In this document: one piece after another, positions 28,061-36,900 of the stretch
How the letters are laid out: each line of letters opens with the position of its first letter
How positions within the stretch are numbered: the stretch's first letter is position 1
Assembly: GCA_022510425.1 (NCBI GenBank)
Contig: JAFLTO010000010.1
Span: forward strand, 48,509-112,508
From: Muribaculaceae bacterium
GTDB lineage: Bacteria; Bacteroidota; Bacteroidia; Bacteroidales; Muribaculaceae
Length of the DNA: 64,000 bases
Direction of reading: 5' to 3'
Program-made: the position numbers and the translations under genes
Notes under the pieces: model-generated
What the model was told of the DNA's origin: nothing
Database searches by the model: none
What the model saw: the letters and a program-made list of their open reading frames with translations, nothing else

Positions 28061-29338
28061 ATGGATAAAAAGAAAGTTCCTGTTCTTTTGCTCACAGGAT
28101 ATTTAGGCAGTGGGAAAACAACTCTGTTAAACAGAATACTCACCAACCGTGAAGGAATAAAGTTCGCGGTGGTTGTGAATGATATAGGTGAGGTTAACAT
28201 AGATGCTTCATTGATTGCCAAAGGAGGTATTGTAAGTTCAAAAGATGATTCACTTGTGGCTCTCCAGAACGGGTGTATCTGTTGTACTCTTCAAAATGAT
28301 CTGATGCAACAGGTTTCCGATCTAATGAACCAGAATTTCGATTATATAGTGATTGAGGCAAGCGGAATATGTGAGCCGGAACCTATTGCAAGGACTCTGT
28401 GTTCTATGCCCTTGATGGCTCCCGATCTCACAAAGAATGCCGAACCAAGGCTTGATGCTATTGTCACTGTGGTTGATGCATTACGTCTTCAAAGCGAATT
28501 TGATAACGGTGATAAACTCAAAAGCAACAAAATTGAGGAAGAAGATATTGAAAACCTTGTGATTCAACAGATTGAATTCTGCAATATAGTACTCTTGAAT
28601 AAGAAATCGGAAGTAACTAAAGAAGAACTCCATCAGATAAGAGATGTTGTCAAAGCCCTTCAACCGAAAGCGGAAATTATCGAGTGTGATTATTGTGATG
28701 TCGACCTTGATAAACTTCTTGATACTCATCTTTTCGATTATGAAAAAACGGTGACCTCAGCCACCTGGATTCAGGAAATCGAAAAACCGCTCGATGAGAT
28801 AGAAGAAGAGGAGCATCATCACCATGACCATGACCACGATCATGACCATGAGCACGATCATGACCACGATGAAGAGGATCACGATCATTCCGATTGCGAT
28901 CATGAACATGGAGTATGCCATCATCATCACCACCATCACCATCATCATGACGGCGGTGAAACTGAGGAATATGGAATTGGCACTTTCGTATATTATCGTC
29001 GTGCTCCTTTCGACATCAATAAATTTGACTGGTTCGTTGGGAAAAAATGGCCCGCAAGTGTCATAAGGGCTAAAGGTATCTGTTATTTTTCCGATCAAAA
29101 AGATATGTCATATCTTTTTGAACAGGCTGGAGTGCAGAAGAAACTCACCGAAGCCGGAAAATGGTATGCCACAGCTCCAAAGGAAGAACTTCAGGAACTT
29201 ATGGCGCGTGAACCCGGCCTCATGAAGGACTGGGATCCGGTGTATGGCGACAGAATGCAGAAGATAGTATTCATAGGCAAGAACATGGATCGTAAAGAGA
29301 TTACCGAATTGCTCGATTCTTGCACAGAAAAAGAATAA
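28061..29338 (+). CDS. COG0523 (CobW/ZNG1-like) GTPase metallochaperone with His-rich insert
   Basis: A 425-residue G3E-family GTPase. Walker A is GYLGSGKT (13-20). The metal motif is GCICC (Cys72, Cys74 and Cys75), then EASGICEPEPI, and the guanine-specificity motif is LLNKKSE. Residues about 252-296 form an extreme His/Asp/Glu-rich stretch, with runs of four and ten histidines, between the GTPase domain and the CobW C-terminal domain (residues 310-420). Such proteins deliver Zn2+ (or Co2+/Fe2+) to client enzymes, and the His stretch would buffer metal. Without a neighbouring cobalamin or hydratase gene the client is unknown. Zinc is most likely by family analogy. Confidence 0.9.
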   Translation: MDKKKVPVLLLTGYLGSGKTTLLNRILTNREGIKFAVVVNDIGEVNIDASLIAKGGIVSSKDDSLVALQNGCICCTLQNDLMQQVSDLMNQNFDYIVIEASGICEPEPIARTLCSMPLMAPDLTKNAEPRLDAIVTVVDALRLQSEFDNGDKLKSNKIEEEDIENLVIQQIEFCNIVLLNKKSEVTKEELHQIRDVVKALQPKAEIIECDYCDVDLDKLLDTHLFDYEKTVTSATWIQEIEKPLDEIEEEEHHHHDHDHDHDHEHDHDHDEEDHDHSDCDHEHGVCHHHHHHHHHHDGGETEEYGIGTFVYYRRAPFDINKFDWFVGKKWPASVIRAKGICYFSDQKDMSYLFEQAGVQKKLTEAGKWYATAPKEELQELMAREPGLMKDWDPVYGDRMQKIVFIGKNMDRKEITELLDSCTEKE

Positions 29339-29406
29339 TTGTGCCGCACAAATAAGGAGAAGGTGTGTATTTTTGACTAAAATTCAAGCAGATAGTAATT
29401 TTTATG

Positions 29407-29437
29407 TTGGAAAACGTAGAAATTAGTTTTAAATTTG
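29407..29437 (+). promoter_or_regulatory. promoter of the acyl-CoA synthetase gene
   Basis: TTGG at 29407-29410 and TAAATTTG at 29430-29437 are exactly 19 bp apart. The leader would be only about 10 nt before the ATG at 29454. Confidence 0.7.
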
Positions 29438-29453
29438 TTGAAAAATAACTCAT

Positions 29454-31115
29454 ATGGAAAAATACATGACAGAATTGTCTGAAAAGACTATTGGGGAATG
29501 GCTTGAATATTGGGCAAAAGAAGCTCCCGACAGGGAGTATATCGTTTTCTCTGACAGGGATCTGAGATGGACCTACAAAGTGTTTAACGACAGAGTGGAT
29601 CGCCTTGCAAAGGGGCTGATGACTATCGGTGTGAAAAAAGGTACACATGTCGGAATATGGGCAAGCAATGTTCCCGATTGGGTCACAATGTTTTTTGCTT
29701 GTTCCAAAATCGGAGCGATATCCATAACTGTCAATACCAACTTCAAAAAATATGAAGCTGAAGACCTTATGCGAAAATCTGATATGGAGGTTTTGTGCAT
29801 TATAGATCATGAAAAGGATAATAATATCCTTGACATGACTTATAAGATACTGCCGGAGTTAAAATATCAGGAGAGAGATAAACTTCACAGCTCAAAATTG
29901 CCATATATGAAAGCTGTGATACATTTGGGCACCGAGCCTCATCGCGGAATGTACACAGTATATGAGCTCATGACAATGGGTTGGGCGGTGCCCGATATCG
30001 ATTATCAAAGAGCAAAAGAGGATTGCAATTGTTATGACGCAATCAACATACAATACACCAGCGGCACCACCGGCTTCCCGAAGGGCGCGACACTCAGTCA
30101 TTTCGGCATCTGCAACAACGGTTATCTCACGGGAGTGCATCTTAATTTCACTAAAGACACCCGCTTATGTGTTTGTGTGCCATTGTTCCATTGTTTCGGA
30201 TTGGTGTTGGGCGTGTTAAACTGTGTGGTTCATGGTTGCACAATGGTTATTGTGGAAAGGTTTGATCCTCTATTAGTGCTTGCATGCATACATAAGGAAA
30301 AATGCACATCTCTCTACGGAGTCCCGACAATGTATATCAGCATGCTGAATCATCCTATGTTCGATATCTTTAATCTCACGAGCCTTCATGCCGGCATCAT
30401 GGCCGGAGCGTTATGTCCCGTGCCCTTGATGCAAGAGGTGGAGAAGAAGATGCACATGATTGTGACGAGTGAATACGGACTAACGGAGGCTTCGCCGGGT
30501 ATGACCCAGAGTCGTTGGGACGATCCCGAGGAAGTGAGATTCCACACCGTAGGTCATGAATTTGAGCATTGTGAAGTAAAGGTGCTCGATCCTGATGGCA
30601 ATGAATGTGCTGTAGGAGTGGAAGGCGAGATGTGTAATAAAGGCTATAACAATATGCTGGGATATTATAACGATCCGGAGGCAACGGCCCAGTTAATAGA
30701 TAAGAACGGATGGCTCCATTCAGGCGATCTGGGATATAAAGATGAAAACGGCAACTTCAGGATAACGGGAAGAATCAAAGACATGATTATCCGTGGAGGA
30801 GAAAACATCTATCCGAGCGAGATCGAAACCTTCCTTCAGACTATGCCCGAGGTGAAGATTGCACAGGTGATCGGTGTTCCGTCAAAGAAATATGGTGAGA
30901 ACGTGGGTGCCTTTATTATGCTCAACGACGGTTGCAAGCTTCATGAATCGGATGTGAAGGATTATTGCAAAGACCAGATAGCGAGATATAAAATACCCAA
31001 ATATATATTCTTCGTGGATGAATTCCCCCTCACCGGCAGCGGCAAGATTCAAAAGTTCAAACTGCGGGAACAGGCGGTGGAAATTTTGAAAAAGCAAGAT
31101 ATAGAGAATAACTGA
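29454..31115 (+). CDS. AMP-forming acyl-CoA synthetase
   Basis: A 553-residue ANL-superfamily enzyme. Motifs in order: IQYTSGTTGFPKGATLSH (ATP phosphate loop), SEYGLTEASPG (adenine binding), HSGDLGYKDENG (ribose-binding Asp), GRIKDMIIRGGENIYPSEIE (hinge) and GSGKIQKF with the C-terminal catalytic lysine. It activates a carboxylic acid to its CoA thioester with release of AMP and PPi. The overall look is of medium/long-chain fatty acyl-CoA ligases (YngI/FadD-like). Chain length cannot be told from sequence. The start may also be the second methionine, four codons on. Confidence 0.9.
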   Translation: MEKYMTELSEKTIGEWLEYWAKEAPDREYIVFSDRDLRWTYKVFNDRVDRLAKGLMTIGVKKGTHVGIWASNVPDWVTMFFACSKIGAISITVNTNFKKYEAEDLMRKSDMEVLCIIDHEKDNNILDMTYKILPELKYQERDKLHSSKLPYMKAVIHLGTEPHRGMYTVYELMTMGWAVPDIDYQRAKEDCNCYDAINIQYTSGTTGFPKGATLSHFGICNNGYLTGVHLNFTKDTRLCVCVPLFHCFGLVLGVLNCVVHGCTMVIVERFDPLLVLACIHKEKCTSLYGVPTMYISMLNHPMFDIFNLTSLHAGIMAGALCPVPLMQEVEKKMHMIVTSEYGLTEASPGMTQSRWDDPEEVRFHTVGHEFEHCEVKVLDPDGNECAVGVEGEMCNKGYNNMLGYYNDPEATAQLIDKNGWLHSGDLGYKDENGNFRITGRIKDMIIRGGENIYPSEIETFLQTMPEVKIAQVIGVPSKKYGENVGAFIMLNDGCKLHESDVKDYCKDQIARYKIPKYIFFVDEFPLTGSGKIQKFKLREQAVEILKKQDIENN

Positions 31116-31141
31116 TAATCTTAGCCTTTTAAACTTTACAC

Positions 31142-31172
31142 TTTGAACTTTCAACTTTTATCATTAACTTTG
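31142..31172 (+). promoter_or_regulatory. promoter of the rpmB-rpmG-DUF4295 operon
   Basis: TTTG (31142-31145) and TAACTTTG (31165-31172) are 19 bp apart, a textbook Bacteroidetes promoter. It would give a leader of about 108 nt before rpmB. Confidence 0.8.
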
Positions 31173-31198
31173 CAGCCAATTGTGGCACATCCATAAAA

Positions 31199-31221
31199 GC
31201 ATCCGGGAAAGATGCGCCCGG
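31199..31221 (+). promoter_or_regulatory. mutually exclusive hairpins in the rpmB leader
   Basis: GCATC (31199-31203) can pair with GATGC (31211-31215), or CCGGG (31203-31207) with CCCGG (31217-31221). The two stems share bases and cannot both form. A TGATGG/CCATCA stem follows at about 31239-31253. This could be a ribosomal-protein autoregulatory leader, but no known class was matched. Confidence 0.35.
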
Positions 31222-31286
31222 AAGCGATATGAGAATTGTGATGGAAGCCATCATTAATCGTTAACTTATCACACATAAAATAAGCC

Positions 31287-31550
31287 ATGTCAAAGGTTTG
31301 TCAAATCACAGGCAAGAAAGCTTCAGTGGGCAATAACGTGTCACACTCAAAGAGGCGCACCAAAAGAAAATTTGAGGTGAACCTCCACAAGAAGAAGTTC
31401 TATTGGGTTGAGCAGGATATGTGGATTGAGCTCATAGTATCAGCCAAGGCTCTGCGCACCATCAACAAAATCGGCCTTAACGCCGCTCTCAAAAGAGCCG
31501 AAAAAGAGGGTAACCTCGATTTCAGAAACATTAATATTATCTCACTTTAA
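31287..31550 (+). CDS. rpmB: 50S ribosomal protein L28
   Basis: An 87-residue protein beginning [20 protein letters not shown], the L28 signature, followed by [17 protein letters not shown] and the C-terminal helix region [13 protein letters not shown]. It is a component of the large subunit near the exit-tunnel side. It is first in a compact operon with rpmG (13-bp gap) and a DUF4295 gene, an arrangement typical of Bacteroidetes. The N-terminal CQITGKK retains only one cysteine, so it is the zinc-free form. Confidence 0.97.
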   Translation: MSKVCQITGKKASVGNNVSHSKRRTKRKFEVNLHKKKFYWVEQDMWIELIVSAKALRTINKIGLNAALKRAEKEGNLDFRNINIISL

Positions 31551-31563
31551 TTCATAGACCACA

Positions 31564-31752
31564 ATGGCAAAGAAAGCTAAAGGAAATAGGGTGCAGGTAA
31601 TTTTGGAATGCACCGAGCATAAAGCAAGCGGTATGCCTGGTATGTCTCGCTACATCACCACCAAGAACCGTAAGAATACAACCGGTCGTCTTGAGCTCAA
31701 GAAATACAATCCCATCCTCAAAAAGATGACCATTCATAAAGAAATTAAATAA
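31564..31752 (+). CDS. rpmG: 50S ribosomal protein L33
   Basis: A 62-residue protein: [20 protein letters not shown] followed by [20 protein letters not shown] and [10 protein letters not shown], the L33 pattern. The paired CxxC zinc ligands of the C+ form are absent, so this is the C-minus type, consistent with use under zinc limitation or simply the Bacteroidetes standard form. Ten bases separate its stop from the DUF4295 gene. Confidence 0.96.
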   Translation: MAKKAKGNRVQVILECTEHKASGMPGMSRYITTKNRKNTTGRLELKKYNPILKKMTIHKEIK

Positions 31753-31762
31753 GCTTTAAACC

Positions 31763-31912
31763 ATGGCAAAGAAAACCGTGGCGTCTCTTCAGAAAGGTGA
31801 AGGCCGCACATACAGCAAGATAATCAAAATGGAAAGGTCTCCTAAAACCGGAGCTTATGTCTTCAAAGAGGAGATGGTGCCTAACGATGCAGTGCAAGCT
31901 GCTTTGAAATAA
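31763..31912 (+). CDS. DUF4295 protein of the L28-L33 operon
   Basis: A 49-residue very basic protein starting MAKKTVASLQKGEGRTYSK and ending VPNDAVQAALK. Small DUF4295 proteins follow rpmB-rpmG in Bacteroidetes genomes, and it is presumed to be ribosome-associated. It is followed by a strong terminator. The function is not established. Confidence 0.9.
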   Translation: MAKKTVASLQKGEGRTYSKIIKMERSPKTGAYVFKEEMVPNDAVQAALK

Positions 31913-31935
31913 TAGTAGAAAAATTTACTTATATA

Positions 31936-31963
31936 AAAAGAGCCGAAGTCATTCGGCTCTTTT
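31936..31963 (+). terminator. rho-independent terminator after the ribosomal protein operon
   Basis: AAAAGAGCCGAA (31936-31947) pairs perfectly over 12 bp with TTCGGCTCTTTT (31952-31963) around a four-base GTCA loop. A and T tracts on both sides make it functional in both directions, ending the converging cinA-type transcript as well. Confidence 0.9.
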
Positions 31964-31986
31964 ATTATGTTATTTTTGTTGAGGCG

Positions 31987-32805
31987 TTAATCGTCGTTGA
32001 CTTCTTCCTGCACCACGTAGCTGTTGCGAAGCAGATTGATCAGCATCACCATGCCATGATTCGTGGCGCTTTCAATCACTGAGTTGCGGTCGCCCCGGAA
32101 ATGCAGGCATTCGCTCACTACAGTGTCTCGGTATTTCACTGCTATCCACACGGTGCCAACCGGTTTCAGCGGCGTACCCCCGTCAGGCCCGGCGATACCC
32201 GAAGTGGCTATGGCACAATCGCTACGCATTAATTCCGCCACACCGTTAACCATCTCTTCCACCACTTCCTTGCTCACGGCTCCGTTGGCTGATATGTCAC
32301 TTCTGTTCACTCCCAGCACCCTGGCTTTTACATCGTTGGAATAACTTACAACGCTACCTAAGAAATAGGCTGACGAACCGGGCACTTGGGTTATTCGGTG
32401 GGCCAGATTACCCCCGGTGCAGCTTTCCGCACAAGCCACTGTCAGTTCCCTTTCATGCAGCAAGCCTCCCAATACTTCGGCCACGGTCTTGTCTTCCATT
32501 GCCACAACATCGCTAGTGAATATACTGTTGAGATTGTTGTGATAGCGGTTCATCTGGAAGCGTAATAGCTCCACTCCCGTATTCATGCCCGTGAGTGTGA
32601 TATTGGTGACCAAATGAGTATTCTCTACCGTGATTTTTACAAATTCCGGCAGTTGTGCCTCGAAATGGCGTATCACCTTGGAAAGCTCCTGGCGTGTGTA
32701 ACCATAAATCACAACATGACGTGTCTCGGTGTAGCAATCCCCGATTTTTGCCATATTGTCTTGTGAGATGTCTTTTGTTTTGTCTGTATTTTTTTTCATC
32801 GTCAT
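31987..32805 (-). CDS. CinA C-terminal-domain nicotinamide mononucleotide deamidase lacking the MoCF domain
   Basis: A 272-residue protein. Residues about 110-265 are a complete CinA C-terminal (PncC) domain: ELTVACAESCTGGNLAHRIT, YFLGSVVSYSNDVKARVLGV, ATSGIAGPDGGTPLKPVGTV. This domain turns NMN into nicotinate mononucleotide in pyridine nucleotide salvage. Residues about 18-105 resemble the KH-type linker of full-length CinA, but the N-terminal MoCF/ADP-ribose pyrophosphatase domain is missing, so this is a shortened form. Its ATG overlaps the tsaD stop by 4 bases (ATGA), so translation is coupled. Confidence 0.85.
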   Translation of the reverse strand: MTMKKNTDKTKDISQDNMAKIGDCYTETRHVVIYGYTRQELSKVIRHFEAQLPEFVKITVENTHLVTNITLTGMNTGVELLRFQMNRYHNNLNSIFTSDVVAMEDKTVAEVLGGLLHERELTVACAESCTGGNLAHRITQVPGSSAYFLGSVVSYSNDVKARVLGVNRSDISANGAVSKEVVEEMVNGVAELMRSDCAIATSGIAGPDGGTPLKPVGTVWIAVKYRDTVVSECLHFRGDRNSVIESATNHGMVMLINLLRNSYVVQEEVNDD

Positions 32806-33818
32806 ATCGTAACTCGGGAATAGGGGGGTGAATCAAGCGGACAAAAATCCTTATCGAGATATTTAAAATAACCAGCGGCAGCCACCATCGCGGCATTGTC
32901 GGTAGTGAAGGCTCTTTCAGGAATCCAGGCTTTGACGCCTTTTCTTTCACAGAAATCCTCCACTGCTTTTCTCACGCCGCTGTTGGCGGATACTCCTCCC
33001 CCGATGGCTATATGTTTCACCGGATGATCTTTCAAGGCCTTCTCCAACTTGTCCATAAGTATTTCGATGATTGTGGCCTGCAGGGATGCAGCAAGATCAG
33101 CTTTATTTTTTTCTATGAATTCAGGGTCTTTTTTCAACTCGTCTCTTAACGTATAAAGGAAGGAGGTTTTAAGACCACTGAAAGAATAATCATAACCCGG
33201 AATACGGGGTTTTGCAAATTTGAATTTTTTGGGATCACCTTCGGCTGCCAGTCTGTCGATGTGCGGGCCACCCGGATAGGGAAGTCCCATCAGTTTAGCA
33301 CATTTGTCGAAAGCCTCTCCGGCTGCATCATCAATAGTCTTGCCCAAGATTTCCATATCTGAGAATGACCGGGCCAACACTATCTGCGAGTTTCCACCAG
33401 ACACCAGCAGACACATAAACGGGAATTCAGGCACTTTGTCTTCCGGAGTCTTCTGTATGAAGTGGGAGAGCACATGGGCATGAAGGTGGTTCACATCTAC
33501 GAGAGGAATGTCTAATGCTATGGCAAGTCCTTTGGCAAAAGAAGTTCCCACCAATAAAGAGCCTAATAACCCGGGGCCTCTGGTGAAGGCTATGGCAGAG
33601 AGGTCTTGCTTTGAGATGCCGGCCTGCCGCAAAGCCTCGGAAACCACGGGCACAATGTTGGCCTGGTGAGCTCTCGAGGCAAGCTCGGGCACCACTCCTC
33701 CATAGTTTTCGTGCACCTTTTGACTTGCTATGACGTTGCTCAACAAGATGCCGTTTTTTATAACAGCTGCAGAGGTGTCGTCGCACGAAGATTCTATTCC
33801 AAGAATATAATTGACCAT
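32802..33818 (-). CDS. tsaD: tRNA N6-adenosine threonylcarbamoyltransferase
   Basis: A 338-residue ASKHA-fold protein. LGIESSCDDTSAAVI starts the ATPase fold, HLHAHVLSHF supplies the metal-binding His111 and His115, VSGGNSQIVLA and GGVSANSGVRKA complete the nucleotide site, and AFTTDNAAMVAAAGY is the terminal motif. It transfers the threonylcarbamoyl group to A37 of ANN-decoding tRNAs with TsaB and TsaE, which are encoded elsewhere. Its promoter lies between it and the divergent TamB gene. The stop overlaps the CinA-type gene. Confidence 0.97.
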   Translation of the reverse strand: MVNYILGIESSCDDTSAAVIKNGILLSNVIASQKVHENYGGVVPELASRAHQANIVPVVSEALRQAGISKQDLSAIAFTRGPGLLGSLLVGTSFAKGLAIALDIPLVDVNHLHAHVLSHFIQKTPEDKVPEFPFMCLLVSGGNSQIVLARSFSDMEILGKTIDDAAGEAFDKCAKLMGLPYPGGPHIDRLAAEGDPKKFKFAKPRIPGYDYSFSGLKTSFLYTLRDELKKDPEFIEKNKADLAASLQATIIEILMDKLEKALKDHPVKHIAIGGGVSANSGVRKAVEDFCERKGVKAWIPERAFTTDNAAMVAAAGYFKYLDKDFCPLDSPPYSRVTI

Positions 33819-33835
33819 CCGAAAAAATCAGGCTA

Positions 33836-33866
33836 CAAAGTTAATCCATTTTCACTTTTTCTCAAA
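33836..33866 (-). promoter_or_regulatory. promoter of tsaD
   Basis: On the minus strand TTTG (33863-33866) and TAACTTTG (33836-33843) are 19 bp apart. The element lies 18 bp before the tsaD start codon. Confidence 0.75.
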
Positions 33867-33892
33867 ATAGTGTATTTATAAAGAAATGATAG

Positions 33893-33900
33893 TAAATTTG
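33893..33900 (+). promoter_or_regulatory. -7 box of the TamB-like gene
   Basis: TAAATTTG matches the -7 consensus and would start transcription near 33907, consistent with a TTG start codon at 33929. No good -33 element was seen. Confidence 0.55.
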
Positions 33901-33928
33901 CATTATAATCCCACAACTTACCTAATTC

Positions 33929-36900
33929 TTGAAACCCGGAGTCATATTCAACGGTATATATAAGACAGTCAGGAGCATACTTTTTTCCGTGACATTGTTT
34001 GTTGTGGGTATTGTTGTGATTGCCTATATACTCCTTTCGGTTCCGGTATGCACCAACGCCATTAAAGAGAGGGGAGTGGCCGAGCTGGCAAAATTTATCG
34101 GAAGCCGTGTAGAAATAGATAACCTCACAGTTTATCCCTTTAATGAGGTGAGAATTGAGGGACTCGAAGTATATGACCTCCGGAATCGTAAATGTCTGGA
34201 AATTAAAAAAATAGGAGCCGGATTCTCGCTATGGAGACTGGTGTGGGAAGGACGGATAGAAATCACATATGGCGAAATCTTAGGATTAAATGCACATATT
34301 GTGCAGGAAGAAAAAGATTCTGCTTTGAATATCAATTTTATAATTGACGCTTTTTCAAGCCCTGATAAAAACAAAGAGAAGAAACCCTTTGAGCTGGCTC
34401 TTAGAAATGTAGTGCTCAGAAAAAGTGGCGTCACTTTCAGTCGACCTTGGTTGGACAACCGGAAAATCGGAGAATTGGACCTCTCAAAACTGAATGTGGA
34501 AGATCTTGCTGCCGATATTGCCTTTCCCAAAATCAATGAGAAAGAAATTGAAGTGGACTTAAGACGTCTTTCCCTAAAGATGCCCGGTGTCATTGATTTA
34601 AAAAGACTGGGACTTAGAGGGAATTTTGGCAATGAAGGCTTTTTTGTGAAAAATTTCATCCTCGAGTTTCCCAATTCGAGAATACATATCCCGGAGGCGA
34701 ATCTTCCTTTGGCAGAGGGAAGTTCTATACAAGAAATTTTAAAGAAAGAGAAACATGTATTGGAAATTAACAACAGTTATATCACTCCGGCTGATTTCGC
34801 CTTTTTAAGTCCTGTTTTGACTGATTTCTCAGAGCCTTTATTCTTGGATATCAATGCCGAAGGAAATATAGAAAGCATCGGGCTCAGCACTTTTACATTC
34901 GGTAATCCCGAAGTCTTAACCCTGAGTATGAAGGGCGGCATAGAGGGCTTCTCCAATCTGAAAGAGACACAGGGGGATATTTCTGATCTTGAGCTCTACA
35001 TAAATTCCACAACCTTTCAGCGCCTCTCTTCATCGATTCCGGGTTTGACAGAAAGGTTGAAAGATGTGCTGGTTAATTTAGGGGATCTGCAAGTGGCAGG
35101 GGATTTTTCGGGTTCCGGATTTAATAATTCTTTGAAAGGTAATATCGGTATTTCCTCTGATTTGTTCGTCATTTCATTGGAAGGAGGAATTGAAAATCCA
35201 AAATCCGGTTATTATAAGGGAGAAGGAGAGCTGAACATAGAAAATCTTCGGTTGCAGGAACTTTTGCCAAATGTGGCTGTCGGCAACATCAATGCCAATT
35301 TGATAGCCGAAGGGGAGTTAGACGGCACTAACCCTCAGGGATCGTTGAGTCTTGTGGTGGATGATTTTGAATATAAGGGTAAATATTATGAAGGATTCTC
35401 GATAAATGTCGATAAAATTTCCGAATTAATTTCCGGAGATATCTTCATCCATAATGACATAGCCGATTTAGAGGCAAATTTTCAAGGAGACATAGAGAGC
35501 GAAGAAAAAAATGTGGCACTGGAAATGAATATAGAACGCCTCGACTTGTCGGAATTGATAGACATGAAGGCTTATGAAAATTATACCATTTCCGGAGAAA
35601 TAAACCTTAACGGGGAGGCCACAGGCATAGATTATGTCACCGGTGAGATGGCATTAAATAATTTTTTATTTGTTTCGCCTGACAATAAGAAAAAACTAAG
35701 ATTAAATCAGCTCACTCTTAAAGGGGAGGTGGCCGACAGTATTCACAGTTTGAATCTGAAAAGCGATTGGATAGATTTTAGGGCAGAAGGTCCTTATAAA
35801 TTAAAGACGCTTCCTCACCAGTTGAAGGGGCTTGCGGAAAGTGTGTTCCCGGTATTGATCCCGGCCGAAAAGGAGAGGGAGAGATATCATGAATTTGCCT
35901 CTGATATGGAATTTGATGTGGTGATAAAGAAAAACAACGCTCTTCCCGAATTCTTTAATCTTCCTTTCCGACTTCTCGTACCGGTGACTCTAAACGGATC
36001 GATTGACGGGAGTTCCAATTCGGCATATCTTAATCTTGATGTGCCTTACCTCCAGCAGGGGAAAGACAAACTTATTTACAATACGAAATTCATAGCCAAC
36101 GTGTATGGAGATGTCGGGGAACTTGATGCACTGATAGAGACAACTCTGCCGGTGAAAAAAGGTGATCTGGCCCTTAATGTCAATTTATTCGGAAGAAACA
36201 ATTCCCTTACCACCGATATCCATTGGATAAACACAGAAAATTCCGATTTCAAAGGTCACTTGTCGTTGGATACCGATTTCACAAAAAATGAGTTGACTTT
36301 GAATCCTGAAATAAATTTGGAAATAAAACCCTCAGTCTTGCAGATGGGTACCACTCAATGGAATGTATCGAAAAGCCATATCAGTTATTCCGACAAGAAA
36401 ATTGAGGTGGAAGGTCTCCGGATTTGGCACGACCGGCAGTTTGTGGAGATACAGGGCATAGCCTCACCGGAATATTCCGATGCCGTGACAGTGAAGCTAG
36501 CCGACATTGATGTTGATTATGTATTTGATATGCTACAGATCAACTATGTCACCTTCGGAGGCACCGCCATGGGAGAGGTGGCAGGCCGTGCTTTGTTGAG
36601 CGGTGATCCAATTGCAGAAACTGAATCGATTATAATAAAAGATTTCTCTTACAACGGCTGTAAGTTGGGCACATGCCTTGCATCAAGCAAATGGAACAAT
36701 GAACAAAAAGAGATAGAGATATCGGCCGATATTTCAAAAGACGGGGTAAGGAGAGTCTACGGCTCCGGAGGTATCTGGCTGGGAAGGGATTCTCTTTGCT
36801 TCAATATTGAGGCTACAAAGGTTCCTGTGGATTTCGTGCAGCCGTTTATGGCTGTATTTTCTTCGCATGTAGGAGGCTATGCAACGGGTGATGTTAAACT

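Noticed and set aside
28757..29098. Met/Val-rich minus-strand frame opposite the His-rich segment of the COG0523 gene
   Set aside because: It is the antisense of His and Asp codons (CAT/GAT read as ATG/ATC), which gives an artificial hydrophobic frame.
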